From contig PLZG01000034.1 in assembly GCA_003152075.1 (NCBI GenBank), positions 1-64,000 on the forward strand: a stretch of 64,000 bases of DNA. Direction: 5' to 3'. A program made the position numbers and the translations under genes. This DNA comes from a candidate division FCPU426 bacterium. Lineage in GTDB: Bacteria > Oederibacteriota > Muellerivitia > Muellerivitales > Muellerivitaceae. Shown here one piece after another: positions 51,985-60,858 of the stretch. Numbering within the stretch: position 1 is the stretch's first letter; each line of letters opens with the position of its first letter. The notes below the pieces were generated by a model that did not search any database, was not told the origin of the DNA, and saw nothing but the letters and a program-made list of their open reading frames with translations.

Positions 51985-54069
51985 ATGGCTGAAGCAACAA
52001 CCATTAATACGATTCAAAAAAACAGCGACTTATTCATGGCTTTCGCTTTAGTCATGATCATTTTTATGCTGTTTATTCCCTTGCCCCCAATCATGTTGGA
52101 TATCCTAATTTCCCTAAACATTACCATGGCTTTGGTGGTGGTCTTGGTCACCATGTATACCCTCGAACCACTTCAATTTTCCATCTTTCCAACATTACTT
52201 CTCATTTCTACACTTTTCAGGCTGGCCTTAAACGTTTCCGCGACCCGCTTAATTTTGCTCAAAGGAAACGAGGGTTCGGCTGCGGCGGGAAAAGTTATTG
52301 AAGCCATCGGCACGGTCGTTGTGGGTGGAAGCTATTGGGTTGGTTTCGTAGTCTTCTTAATTCTTGTCATCATCCAATTTGTCGTCATTACTAACGGTGC
52401 CCAACGTGTCGCGGAAGTTGCGGCTCGATTTACCTTGGACGCCATGCCTGGAAAGCAAATGGCAATTGACGCGGATCTCAATTCGGGACTTATAACCGAT
52501 GACCAGGCTCGTAAACGGCGTAAGGAAGTTGAAAGGGAAGCGGATTTTTATGGTGCAATGGACGGAGCTAGTAAATTCGTTCGAGGGGATGCTATCGCGG
52601 CTATAATCATTGTTATTATTAACGTTTTAGGTGGTTTTGCGGTGGGTTTTATCAACGGAAATATGAGTTGGGCTGAGGTTCTTCAACGTTATACCTTACT
52701 GACTATCGGGGATGGATTGGCGACCCAAATCCCAGCCCTTTTATTGTCAACGGCTACAGGTATCGTGGTAACTAGGGCTGCCTCTGATAGCAATTTGGGT
52801 ACTGACCTTGTCAAACAAATCATTGCTCAACCCCGAGCCCTATGGGTGGCTGCGGTTGTTTTATTTGTCTTTGCCTTGATCCCGAACATGCCTCATGTAG
52901 CTTTCATGGCTGTTTCATTATTAACCGGGGGTTTTGCTTATTACTTGCGGCGGACTATGCAGCAAGAAATGAAAGCCGTGGAAGATGCCAAAGGCCAAGC
53001 CGTTTCCGAGAGGAAAAAAGAACCCGAAAATGTTTCTTCCCTTCTTCAAGTTGACCATTTGGAAGTTGAAATCGGTTATAGCCTTATTCCTTTAGTGGAT
53101 GAGGCCCAGGGCGGGGATTTGCTTGAGCGCATTACGGGCATTAGGCGCCAAATGGCAACTGACTTGGGATTGGTTGTTCCCCCCATTCGTATCAGGGATA
53201 ACATGCAATTGCAACCGGCGGAATATATTATCAAAATTAAAGGCGTTGAGGTCTCTCGGTGGAAAATCATGCCGGGGCACTTATTGGCAATGGCAACGGG
53301 TGGGGAAATGCCGAAAATACAGGGGATTGAAACCAAGGAACCTACTTTCAATTTAACAGCTTATTGGATAACGGATGAGGAAAAGGCGCTGGCCGAACAA
53401 GCGGGTTATTCTGTGGTGGACGCCTCTACCGTGATTGCCACACATCTAACTGAAATTATTCGAAACCATGCACACGAGTTCCTGACTCGGCAAAGTGTTT
53501 CAAGGCTTTTGGACGGGGTCAAAAGGGAATCTCCAGCCGTGGTGGATGAATTGGTCCCCGGTCATATTTCAATCGGTGACCTTCAAAAAGTCCTTCAAAA
53601 CCTATTAAAAGAGCATATTCCCATCCGGGATTTGGAATCCATATTGGAAGCCGTGGCCGACCATGTGCGCGAGACTAAAGATACCCAATTGTTAACCGAA
53701 TACGCACGTAAGGCTTTAGCCCGATCGATAACAAAGCTTCACCAAGCCCCGGATGGCAAAGTTTACGCTTTGACCCTTGACCCTAAATTTGAAAAAAAGA
53801 TCATGGATTCAGTCCAGGCCGCAGAAAGTGGAAACGTTACAGCGATGGAACCCCGTCTTCTCCAACAAATGTTTCGAAGCCTTTCGGCTGGGATTGAAAA
53901 AATGGCGGGAACAAATCGGCAGCCCTTGGTTCTTTGCTCACCTAATGTTAGACCCTATTTTAAAAAATTAATTGAACGGTTTATACCTCATTTGGCCGTG
54001 CTCTCATTCAGCGAACTTTTGCCCCGGACCGAAATTCAATCGGTGGGGATAATTGAGGCTGGCGAATGA
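51985..54069 (+). CDS. flhA: flagellar export-gate protein FlhA
   Basis: 694 aa: eight TM helices in the first half with the FHIPEP-type signature region (RFTLDAMPGKQMAIDADLNSGLI) and a cytoplasmic domain that docks chaperone-substrate complexes. ATG 51985 follows AAGGAAAGG. A 173-nt gap separates it from flhB; TACAAT at 51937-51942 may be part of an internal promoter, but no convincing -35 box is seen. It overlaps flhF by 4 nt. Confidence 0.96.
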   Translation: MAEATTINTIQKNSDLFMAFALVMIIFMLFIPLPPIMLDILISLNITMALVVVLVTMYTLEPLQFSIFPTLLLISTLFRLALNVSATRLILLKGNEGSAAAGKVIEAIGTVVVGGSYWVGFVVFLILVIIQFVVITNGAQRVAEVAARFTLDAMPGKQMAIDADLNSGLITDDQARKRRKEVEREADFYGAMDGASKFVRGDAIAAIIIVIINVLGGFAVGFINGNMSWAEVLQRYTLLTIGDGLATQIPALLLSTATGIVVTRAASDSNLGTDLVKQIIAQPRALWVAAVVLFVFALIPNMPHVAFMAVSLLTGGFAYYLRRTMQQEMKAVEDAKGQAVSERKKEPENVSSLLQVDHLEVEIGYSLIPLVDEAQGGDLLERITGIRRQMATDLGLVVPPIRIRDNMQLQPAEYIIKIKGVEVSRWKIMPGHLLAMATGGEMPKIQGIETKEPTFNLTAYWITDEEKALAEQAGYSVVDASTVIATHLTEIIRNHAHEFLTRQSVSRLLDGVKRESPAVVDELVPGHISIGDLQKVLQNLLKEHIPIRDLESILEAVADHVRETKDTQLLTEYARKALARSITKLHQAPDGKVYALTLDPKFEKKIMDSVQAAESGNVTAMEPRLLQQMFRSLSAGIEKMAGTNRQPLVLCSPNVRPYFKKLIERFIPHLAVLSFSELLPRTEIQSVGIIEAGE

Positions 54070-55271
54070 GAATTAAACGGTATGAAGCTCCTACTATTCA
54101 AGAAGCCCTGATGAAGGTGAAAAAAGATTTGGGGCCGGAGGCTGTGATCCTATACACCAAAACGTTCCGTAAGGGTGGGATGATGGGTCTTTTTGGAAAA
54201 CCTATGGCCGAAATCACCGCCGGGGTCGATTTAAACCTTTTGGACGATGTTTCGAAACGCAAAGGCTCTACAATGGTAGCTTCCCCTATCGTGGAGCGAA
54301 CAGAAGTGCCCGTGACAAAAATTCCCCAGGCACCTCTATTATCCTTGGCGCCCCCTAACATGGGATCGATGGACCCTGCTCGGGTAAAAGTAAAAGCGTT
54401 GCAGAGGGAATTGAACGAAATGAAAACCTCAAGCGTTTCCAGCGTGTTGAGGGAAATTAGCCACACGGACACTAATGCGCTTTTGTCGGAAGGGTTCGCT
54501 AAGATCAAAAAAAAATTAATTAGGCAAGAACTTGAAGATTTCCTTGTGCAAAAAATTATAAAAGGAATGATCGCGGAAAAAATTGATCCCGAAATTCCTG
54601 GTGAAGTAAACAGTTGGCTCAACCGTTTCGTGGCAGGGGCGGTCAAGGTTGCGGTTGCGACTCCCGCATCCAATTTTCAAAAAGTAATAGCCTTTGTTGG
54701 ACCTACGGGAGTTGGGAAAACCACGACTTTGGCCAAATTGGCGGCGCGGTTTAGTTTGATCGAAAGAAAGAAAGTGGCAATGGTGACCGCGGATACATAT
54801 CGTATTGCCGCCACTGAACAATTAAAGACCTATGGCCGCATTATGGGAATCCCCGTCGAAGTGGCTGATTCTTCCGCCGAGATCGGTAATATCCTGTCAA
54901 AGTTTAAAAACATGGATTTGATTTTACTCGATACAGCTGGACGCAGTCCATCCAGCGATGAGCAGTTGGATGAGCTTAAGCAATTCATCGCCCGTAGCCA
55001 GGCAGATGAGATCCATTTGGTTTTATCCGCCACGACAAAGTATTTCGACATGATTCGGATCATCGAAAGGTTTGGCGCTGCGGTGCCAATCAACCGGATG
55101 ATTTTCACCAAATTGGATGAAACGAGGTATTACGGGGCTTTCGTGAATTTGATGAATAATTTTCAAATTCCCTTGTCCTATTACGCAACCGGACAAAATG
55201 TGCCTGATGATCTTGAGATTCCTGATGTTCAATCATTATCGGAAAGAATTACCAAAGCCTTATTAAGTTAG
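54066..55271 (+). CDS. flhF: flagellar SRP-like GTPase FlhF
   Basis: 401 aa SRP-type GTPase controlling the number and site of flagella. N-terminal basic domain with RIKRYEAPTIQEALMKVKKDLGPEAVILYTKTF, then NG domain with P-loop GPTGVGKTT (G212-T220), ADTYRIAATEQLKTYG, LILLDTAGRSPS and FTKLDETRYYGA. ATGA overlap with flhA. Confidence 0.95.
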   Translation: MRIKRYEAPTIQEALMKVKKDLGPEAVILYTKTFRKGGMMGLFGKPMAEITAGVDLNLLDDVSKRKGSTMVASPIVERTEVPVTKIPQAPLLSLAPPNMGSMDPARVKVKALQRELNEMKTSSVSSVLREISHTDTNALLSEGFAKIKKKLIRQELEDFLVQKIIKGMIAEKIDPEIPGEVNSWLNRFVAGAVKVAVATPASNFQKVIAFVGPTGVGKTTTLAKLAARFSLIERKKVAMVTADTYRIAATEQLKTYGRIMGIPVEVADSSAEIGNILSKFKNMDLILLDTAGRSPSSDEQLDELKQFIARSQADEIHLVLSATTKYFDMIRIIERFGAAVPINRMIFTKLDETRYYGAFVNLMNNFQIPLSYYATGQNVPDDLEIPDVQSLSERITKALLS

Positions 55272-55279
55272 GGGGATTC

Positions 55280-56185
55280 TTGCAGGACCAAGCAGAAAGA
55301 CTTCGACAATTAGTGGGCCGTCTTAATTCTCCTGTCGTTTTGGAGAAGTCTGTGCCTATCCCTTCCCATTGCCGGATTATCACGGTGACGAGTGGTAAAG
55401 GGGGCGTCGGAAAAACCAATTTATCGGTTAATTTCGCTTTGGCTTTGGCAGCTAAAGGCAAAAACGTCCTTTTGTTTGATGCGGATATGGGTTTGGCCAA
55501 CGTTGACGTCATGTTGGGAATGATGCCCCAACACACCCTCCTGAATGTGTTGAACGGACAAAAAACACTTTCCGAAATCGTCTTGGAAGGCCCGGGCGGT
55601 ATTCGAGTGGTGGCATCGGGGTCTGGCGGTGTCCAGGAACTTGCTGATTTAAATGAGACTCAACGTGGAAAATTTTTAGAAGCCCTTTTGGAACTTCAGC
55701 ACCAGTCGGATCTAATCCTCATTGATACGGGGGCCGGTTTACACCGTAATGTTTTGGCATTTGCTCTTGCGGCCGAGGAAGTGGTAATCGTGACCACCCC
55801 GGAACCCACCGCCCTTATGGATGCTTATGGAATGATTAAAGTTTTATACCGAGAAAAACATAATCCTGTCATTAGCGTTGTGGTTAATATGGCCGGGAAC
55901 CAAATTGAAGCGGATGAGGCAGGTAAAAAACTTGTCATTCTTTCGAAACGTTTTTTGAACTTGGAGGTGGACTACCTAGGTTTTGTTCCCAGAGACCCGG
56001 CCATGATAAAGGCTGTTCGAGAACAAAAACCGGTACTTTTGGCCGCGCCTTCCTGCCCCGCAGCTATTAGTTTGACTCGACTCGCGGGAATGATTTTGTC
56101 AGGGAAATCTCAGCGCGGTGAAGGAAATCTAATTAACTTTTTCAAAAAGGTAACACAGATTTTTGGCGCGAAAAACCATGGTTGA
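55280..56185 (+). CDS. flhG: flagellar number regulator FlhG (MinD-like ATPase)
   Basis: 301 aa ParA/MinD-like ATPase that activates FlhF GTPase. The N-terminus MQDQAERLRQLVGR holds the DQA..LR activator helix; deviant Walker A GKGGVGKTN starts at residue 39; LLFDADMGLANVDVMLG follows. C-terminal amphipathic membrane-targeting end is likely (LINFFKKVTQIFGAKNHG). TTG start 8 nt behind flhF with GGGG in front. Confidence 0.95.
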   Translation: MQDQAERLRQLVGRLNSPVVLEKSVPIPSHCRIITVTSGKGGVGKTNLSVNFALALAAKGKNVLLFDADMGLANVDVMLGMMPQHTLLNVLNGQKTLSEIVLEGPGGIRVVASGSGGVQELADLNETQRGKFLEALLELQHQSDLILIDTGAGLHRNVLAFALAAEEVVIVTTPEPTALMDAYGMIKVLYREKHNPVISVVVNMAGNQIEADEAGKKLVILSKRFLNLEVDYLGFVPRDPAMIKAVREQKPVLLAAPSCPAAISLTRLAGMILSGKSQRGEGNLINFFKKVTQIFGAKNHG

Positions 56186-56197
56186 GATGAAAAAAGA

Positions 56198-56278
56198 ATG
56201 AAAAGGCTTTTTGTGGACATGATTATGAAATTTATTTTCAAGTATCAAAAAAAAGAAGTTCGCAAAGAAAAAAAATAG
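56198..56278 (+). CDS. possible 26-residue basic peptide (doubtful)
   Basis: An open frame MKRLFVDMIMKFIFKYQKKE then VRKEKK and TAG lies in the 105-nt gap after flhG. Its composition (amphipathic, Lys-rich tail) could be a small membrane peptide, but the start has only a weak purine stretch and no homologue is recognised; it may be chance. Confidence 0.2.
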   Translation: MKRLFVDMIMKFIFKYQKKEVRKEKK

Positions 56279-56290
56279 CGGGAGCGAGAG

Positions 56291-56704
56291 ATGGCGAAAA
56301 AAGAAAAAGACAGGCTGTATTACGAAATCACGAGAGAAAAAGCTTATGGTTCATTTCAAATGCTCATGGTGGGCGGGTCTGCGGGATCGGTGTTAGGTTT
56401 TCTTATCGCTTCCTTAGTGGGAGCCTATGAGGGAATGGAAATGGACAGCTTGGTTCTCGCTTTTTTGATCGCGAGCCTTTTAGGTTTTTTCTTTGGCCTT
56501 CTCTTGATGTGGTTGGCAATTACCTATCTTGAGAACCTCATTCCTTCCTCGTTGATTATTGGCGGATTGCCTGCTCCGGCAGCTCCCGTGGAAAACTTAG
56601 CGGCTGATGAACCACAGCCATTCTCTCCCGTGGAATCGGAAGATGGAAAAGGTAAGTCGGTCGATTTTGTCTTTCCGGAGCTGACACCGGACAATCAGTC
56701 ATAG
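56291..56704 (+). CDS. small membrane protein of the flagellar cluster, unknown
   Basis: 137 aa with two glycine-rich TM helices (about 25-48 and 57-82: GGSAGSVLGFLIASLVGAY and LVLAFLIASLLGFFFGLLLMWL), a cytoplasmic charged N-terminus and a Pro/Glu/Ala-rich acidic tail (PAAPVENLAADEPQPFSPVESEDG). I recognise no family. It starts with GGAG upstream and is tightly packed between flhG and the sigma factor, so a flagellar or motility role is likely. Confidence 0.65.
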   Translation: MAKKEKDRLYYEITREKAYGSFQMLMVGGSAGSVLGFLIASLVGAYEGMEMDSLVLAFLIASLLGFFFGLLLMWLAITYLENLIPSSLIIGGLPAPAAPVENLAADEPQPFSPVESEDGKGKSVDFVFPELTPDNQS

Positions 56705-57523
56705 TTGGGGATGATGTCAGGGGAAAATTTAAACGCGCTTTGGGGACGTTTTTTAAAAAAGAAGAAAGATTTTGCCTCGCGGGATGAGTTGGCCAAGGCT
56801 TATTTTTTTTTAGTGGAAGCTGAGGCGCGGAGATTGCTTGCTCGGCTGCCCTTAAGAGCTTATTGGGAGAAGAAAGAGGATATTGGTTCTTCAGGGGTCA
56901 TTGGACTGTTACAGGCTTTGGATCATTTTACACCGCCAAAAGAAAAGCGGAACGATCCTGGCAGGGCATTTGAGGCTTATGCTCGTTACAGAATTCGTGG
57001 CCAAATGGTTGACGAACTAAGAAACCTGGATTTCGCAAGGCGAAATCTTCGAAAACAAGCCAGGGCAATTCAGGAAGCGGAAAGAAAACTAGAAGCCCGG
57101 TTGGGCAGGGCCCCTCGGGAGGAAGAAACCGCGAAGGCTTTGGGCGTGCCTTTAAGTGAACTGTATGATTGGATTGCCGAGATTAACATGTTAAACCTTC
57201 TCTCGTTAGATGCGGAAATCTCGGAAGTTGGTGACGGGGGCTCTTGGGCGGACATTTTGGCGGATTCAAAAGCCGAGAATCCGCTTGATAAAGTTGAGAA
57301 ACAAGAGAAAATTGAGCGGGTTACTGAAGCTTTAAAAAAATTAGGGGATTCGGAACAAAAGGTTCTTCATCTTTATTATGTCGAGACATTGACGTTTAAG
57401 GAGATTGGCAAGGTCTTAAAGGTAAGTGAGTCCAGGATTTGCCAGATTCACCATATGGCTGTTTTTCGACTGCAAGAGTTAGTTGATGAAAGGAGGAAAC
57501 ATGGCAGGGTCTATAGGTCCTAA
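56705..57523 (+). CDS. fliA: flagellar sigma factor (FliA/SigD type)
   Basis: 272 aa FliA/WhiG-class sigma-28. Region 2 (AYARYRIRGQMVDELRNLDFARRNLRKQARAI), region 3 (RLGRAPREEETAKALGVPLSELYDW) and region 4 (ALKKLGDSEQKVLHLYYVETLTFKEIGKVLKVSESRICQIHHMAVFRLQEL) are all present. TTG 56705 is used as start; ATG 56711 and 56714 are alternatives without a well-spaced site. It likely transcribes late flagellar genes elsewhere on the chromosome; no obvious TAAA-N15-GCCGATAA promoter is seen in this window. Confidence 0.93.
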   Translation: MGMMSGENLNALWGRFLKKKKDFASRDELAKAYFFLVEAEARRLLARLPLRAYWEKKEDIGSSGVIGLLQALDHFTPPKEKRNDPGRAFEAYARYRIRGQMVDELRNLDFARRNLRKQARAIQEAERKLEARLGRAPREEETAKALGVPLSELYDWIAEINMLNLLSLDAEISEVGDGGSWADILADSKAENPLDKVEKQEKIERVTEALKKLGDSEQKVLHLYYVETLTFKEIGKVLKVSESRICQIHHMAVFRLQELVDERRKHGRVYRS

Positions 57524-58988
57524 AACGGAAGGCGCTCAGGAACAAGTTTTCGTTGAAATTAGCGAAGATGAAATGCTCGGCAAGGTGACAATCGTTCCTC
57601 CGCAAAGTGAAACCGACCGCTTCTCCACGATTGATGACGTGCGCAATACTCTTAAACGTCGAAACGTGATTTATGGGGTCGATGAAGCGAGAATGGCCGA
57701 GCTTTCGGCAAAATTATCCCAATTTGCCTCAACGAAAAATATCAATGAACCTATTGAAATCGATCTGGCCTTTGGGACTCCCATGACAAATGGCGAGGAT
57801 GCCCGGGTGGAGTACTTGTACAAGAAAACCGAAGAGGAGGCCCCTGAAGCGGCCGCCTTGGTGGAAGATGAGGAAGGACGCATCGATTATAAGGCAGCCC
57901 ACAAAATCGATAACATCACCAAGGGTACGGTTTTGGCCCGAAAGATTCCACCTACTAAGGGCATGCAAGGTATGACGGTGACTGGCAAAGCGATTGAAGC
58001 GAAGGATGGAAAAGACATCGAAGTGTTCGCTAGCAAGGGCGTGGTGGTTTCACCCGATAATAAAGATGAATTCATCGCAGATACGGATGGCCAGGTAATC
58101 GTCAAGGACAATAAGATTTCGGTTTTAGCCCTTTTTGAAGTTCCGGGCGATGTTAACCTTTCCACCGGCAATATTGATTTCATAGGGACTGTCGTTGTCC
58201 GGGGTGATGTTAAGGAAGGTTTTAAAGTAACTGCGGGCGAAGATCTGATTGTCAACGGGGTTGTGGAAGGCGCGGAATTAAAATGTAATGGAAAGTTAAC
58301 TATCGGTGGGGGTGTTAGTGGAAATGACAAAGCAAAAATTACTTGTCCTGGCGACGCTACCATTAAATACATCCGCAACGCAACGGTTGATGTGGGTGGG
58401 AGTTTGACTACGGCCCAAGCCATCATGCACAGCAAGGTCACCGTGGGAAACAAAGTGACCGTGGCCGGTAAAAAAGGGGTTATTGTAGGGGGGCAAGTCA
58501 TCGCGGGTCGTGAAGTCAATGCGGCGTCAATGGGATCCAATTTCGCCACACCTACGGAAGTTATTGTGGGGGAGGCCGTCGGGTTACGTGACGAACTTCA
58601 AAAAATGGAAGTCGAATTAAAAGCCGCTTTAGAGAATTTGGATAAGACGAAAAAAGGAATCCAATTTTTAAAAGATCTTTCCACGAAAATGGGCGGAACT
58701 CTTCCGCCGGATAAAAAAGAATTGTTGACGAAGTTAACGAGGGCCCAGTTTAAACTTATGGCCGACAGTAAAACGATGGCTGAGAAAAAACAAGACTTGG
58801 AAAAGAAGGAGGCGGAAAGCTCGGAAGAACGCCGCCGTCATGCGAAGGTCATGTGCATGGGAATTATTCACACTGGGGTAAAAATCACTATCAACAAAGC
58901 CTCACGTCAGATTTCGGAAGAATTAAAATACTGCACCTTGACAGAGTCTGACGGGGAAGTGAAGGTTGGACCCTTTAAGGGAAATTAG
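57501..58988 (+). CDS. FapA/DUF342-family protein
   Basis: About 495 aa. FapA-type N-terminal domain (RRNVIYGVDEARMAELSAKL; EDEEGRIDYKAAHKIDNITKGTVLARKIPPTKGMQGMTVTGKAIEAKDGKD), then a right-handed beta-helix with repeated VxGNV-like rungs (VPGDVNLSTGNIDFIGTVVVRGDVKEGFKVTAGEDLIVNG), and a coiled-coil C-terminus (about 375-440). ATG 57501 has AAGGAGG upstream; the gene overlaps the sigma factor 3' end. Families of this type occur in polar flagellar clusters of clostridia, deltaproteobacteria and Vibrio relatives, but their job is not clear. Confidence 0.88.
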   Translation: MAGSIGPKTEGAQEQVFVEISEDEMLGKVTIVPPQSETDRFSTIDDVRNTLKRRNVIYGVDEARMAELSAKLSQFASTKNINEPIEIDLAFGTPMTNGEDARVEYLYKKTEEEAPEAAALVEDEEGRIDYKAAHKIDNITKGTVLARKIPPTKGMQGMTVTGKAIEAKDGKDIEVFASKGVVVSPDNKDEFIADTDGQVIVKDNKISVLALFEVPGDVNLSTGNIDFIGTVVVRGDVKEGFKVTAGEDLIVNGVVEGAELKCNGKLTIGGGVSGNDKAKITCPGDATIKYIRNATVDVGGSLTTAQAIMHSKVTVGNKVTVAGKKGVIVGGQVIAGREVNAASMGSNFATPTEVIVGEAVGLRDELQKMEVELKAALENLDKTKKGIQFLKDLSTKMGGTLPPDKKELLTKLTRAQFKLMADSKTMAEKKQDLEKKEAESSEERRRHAKVMCMGIIHTGVKITINKASRQISEELKYCTLTESDGEVKVGPFKGN

Positions 58989-59114
58989 ACCTTTCGTAAT
59001 GAGGGGATTTGGCGGGGAAATTTTCAATTGTTTCCAGGCGAGGTTAGTCGGTGTGGATCGGGCTCTCTGGGGAAATGGCATAGACGGAAAAATTCAACGA
59101 AATTAAGGGAAGAC

Positions 59115-59777
59115 ATGGACTTTTTTTTAATTTTACAGGTTCTCTTTGACGCCGTCCTATTATTTGGCGTTTTGTTTTTATTTCATTTCTCCGTTAACCA
59201 TTCCCGAAAGAAAAAAGAAGAATCAGACATCCTTAATAACTATCAGGTTCAAGAAATAAAGGAAAATTTGCAAGAGTTATTACTGACGCTTAAACAATTG
59301 GGAAAGGAAGTTTCCGATAATATTCAAGAACAAGTTATGGAAGCCGAAACGAAAACAGAGGCCTTCAAAAAAATACTTTCGACCCTTCAAAAAGATTTAA
59401 ACAAAACAATGGCCTTGGCGGAAGAGGTGGGTAGCGAAAAGACCCGGCTGGAGGAAAAAGTAAAAGTTATTCGAACCTCGAAAAAAGTATCTCCAAAGGC
59501 GTTGTCTTTGATCGAAGAACCCTTTTTGAGGTCAACTCCAAGTGCGTCGACAGCGCCAAATTTGGAGAATGAAAAAACGTTAGACATTAAGAAGAAAAAG
59601 AGGCTCCATGGCTTTGGCTCGGCGGTCGGTTTTTCTTCTGGTCTTGTTCGAGAGATATATCGTTTGGCGGACTTGGACATGGACGTGAACGATATTGTTC
59701 AAAAAACTCAATTGAGCCGAGCGGAAGTGCAGTTGATATTAAATCTACGCGATAACAGGTTTACAACCCCGAATTAA
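59115..59777 (+). CDS. SwrB-like (DUF6115-like) membrane coiled-coil protein
   Basis: 220 aa: one N-terminal TM (FLILQVLFDAVLLFGVLFLFHF), a long coiled-coil (about 40-130), and a C-terminal mini-helix-turn-helix (EIYRLADLDMDVNDIVQKTQLSRAEVQLILNLRD). This layout and its place behind flhF-flhG-sigma match Bacillus SwrB/YlxL, which stimulates flagellar export-gate activation. The family call is tentative and based on architecture plus gene order. ATG 59115 with AAGGGA upstream is preferred over the longer frame from 59028. Confidence 0.65.
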   Translation: MDFFLILQVLFDAVLLFGVLFLFHFSVNHSRKKKEESDILNNYQVQEIKENLQELLLTLKQLGKEVSDNIQEQVMEAETKTEAFKKILSTLQKDLNKTMALAEEVGSEKTRLEEKVKVIRTSKKVSPKALSLIEEPFLRSTPSASTAPNLENEKTLDIKKKKRLHGFGSAVGFSSGLVREIYRLADLDMDVNDIVQKTQLSRAEVQLILNLRDNRFTTPN

Positions 59778-59857
59778 TTTTGGCGGGTGGGTGAATTTTT
59801 GCTGCGATTGATGAGTTTTAGTTCTTGTTTACCACGTTTTGTTGATAACTTGAAGGA

Positions 59858-60520
59858 ATGGCTAGGATGGAATATGTTTTTCCGATAGAGGTGAATGTTC
59901 CTTCGGCCTCTTTAGGGGGCAATAAAGCAAAAGCTTTATTGTTGATCGGAAGTATAAAAGTTGGTGTGGTTGAAAAAGTAATTGAACCCGGCAGGTTCAT
60001 TGTTTCTTTCGCGGATGGGGTTAAAGTTAGGGTCCATGGGTCGGAAGGCCTCAAGTTAGGTAGTAGGGTTCAGGTTCAATTTAGTCTTAATCGATTAAAG
60101 GGTCCTGAAGGGCTTCCTGGTGCTGAAAGATTAGCTCCTCGGGAGGAAAGCGGATTTCAAATGTCGGCATTGTTGCCCTTGGCCTTTGGAGGTAAGGGAG
60201 CAAACGCGCGACTTCAGGTTTTTATTGAGCGGCAATCTAGAAGCGCATTGGATAAGTTTATTCCGGCTATTTATTTTGTTTTTACGGTAAAAACAATAGA
60301 GCTCGGTGAAATCCAATGGAGCATCCATATGAAAGGTCGTCAAGTTTCAATTCAGGTTTTTGCTCCCGGGGCGCAAAAACTACCTGAAAAATTGAGGATG
60401 TTGACTTTGGAGGTTGAAAAGGGACTAAGAAACCGGGGCTTTGTATTGTCCACCCCAACAGTTTATTTAAATCAACGCTTTAAAGTTCCGCCGGGCTTTC
60501 GATTAAATGTGAGGGGCTAA
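59858..60520 (+). CDS. FliK-C-like protein (YlqG type)
   Basis: 220 aa. The C-terminal half (LGEIQWSIHMKGRQVSIQVFAPGAQKLPEKLRMLTLEVEKGLRNRGFVLS) has the pattern of the flagellar hook-length control C-terminal domain; the N-terminal half is a beta-rich domain of unknown family. Followed after 4 nt by a free FlhB C-terminal domain, the same pair as ylqG-ylqH of Bacillus. Since full-length fliK is missing here, it may interact with FlhB/FlhB-C. Start at 59858 lacks a strong Shine-Dalgarno sequence. Confidence 0.6.
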   Translation: MARMEYVFPIEVNVPSASLGGNKAKALLLIGSIKVGVVEKVIEPGRFIVSFADGVKVRVHGSEGLKLGSRVQVQFSLNRLKGPEGLPGAERLAPREESGFQMSALLPLAFGGKGANARLQVFIERQSRSALDKFIPAIYFVFTVKTIELGEIQWSIHMKGRQVSIQVFAPGAQKLPEKLRMLTLEVEKGLRNRGFVLSTPTVYLNQRFKVPPGFRLNVRG

Positions 60521-60524
60521 TAAC

Positions 60525-60827
60525 TTGAGTCCCTTGCCAAGAGGTTCGAAAAAGCGGAGTTTGCGTAAAACGGCGGTAGCCATTAAATATGATAGGGCGT
60601 CCATGTCGGCCCCTGAGGTGGTCGCAAAGGGCAGGGGTGGTGTCGCTGAAAAATTGATCGCGATGGCAAGGGAGAACGGAATACCGATAGTTGAAAATAA
60701 ATTACTTGTGGAAATGCTGGATAATTTAAATTTGAACCAGCTAATTCCTGGCGAGCTTTACCAGGTGGTCGCGGAAATTCTTGTGGCGGTTTATAAAGCT
60801 GAGGCTGGGGTAAAAAAGAAATTTTGA
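60525..60827 (+). CDS. free-standing FlhB C-terminal domain (FlhX/YlqH type)
   Basis: 100 aa that align with the C-terminal part of FlhB after NPTH: AVAIKYDRASMSAPEVVAKGRGGVAEKLIAMARENGIPIVENKLLVEMLDNLNLNQLIPGELYQVVAEILVAVYK versus VAVALEYKEGMKAPIVLAKGERVIAERIKEMAKKHNVPIVQNPPLARAL...ADLFEAVAEILAFVYR. The NPTH and TM parts are missing. In other bacteria such FlhX proteins can substitute for the cleaved FlhB-CC. TTG start. Confidence 0.85.
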   Translation: MSPLPRGSKKRSLRKTAVAIKYDRASMSAPEVVAKGRGGVAEKLIAMARENGIPIVENKLLVEMLDNLNLNQLIPGELYQVVAEILVAVYKAEAGVKKKF

Positions 60828-60836
60828 TGGATTCGA

Positions 60837-60853
60837 TCGCGCCGAAGGCGCGA
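60837..60853. other. 7-bp GC-rich hairpin between FlhX and the barrel gene
   Basis: TCGCGCC-GAA-GGCGCGA, a perfect stem with a 3-nt loop, sits in the 31-nt gap before the GTG start at 60859 and just upstream of AGAAGGG. No U-tract follows. It could slow translation or decay rather than terminate transcription. Confidence 0.45.
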
Positions 60854-60858
60854 GAAGG

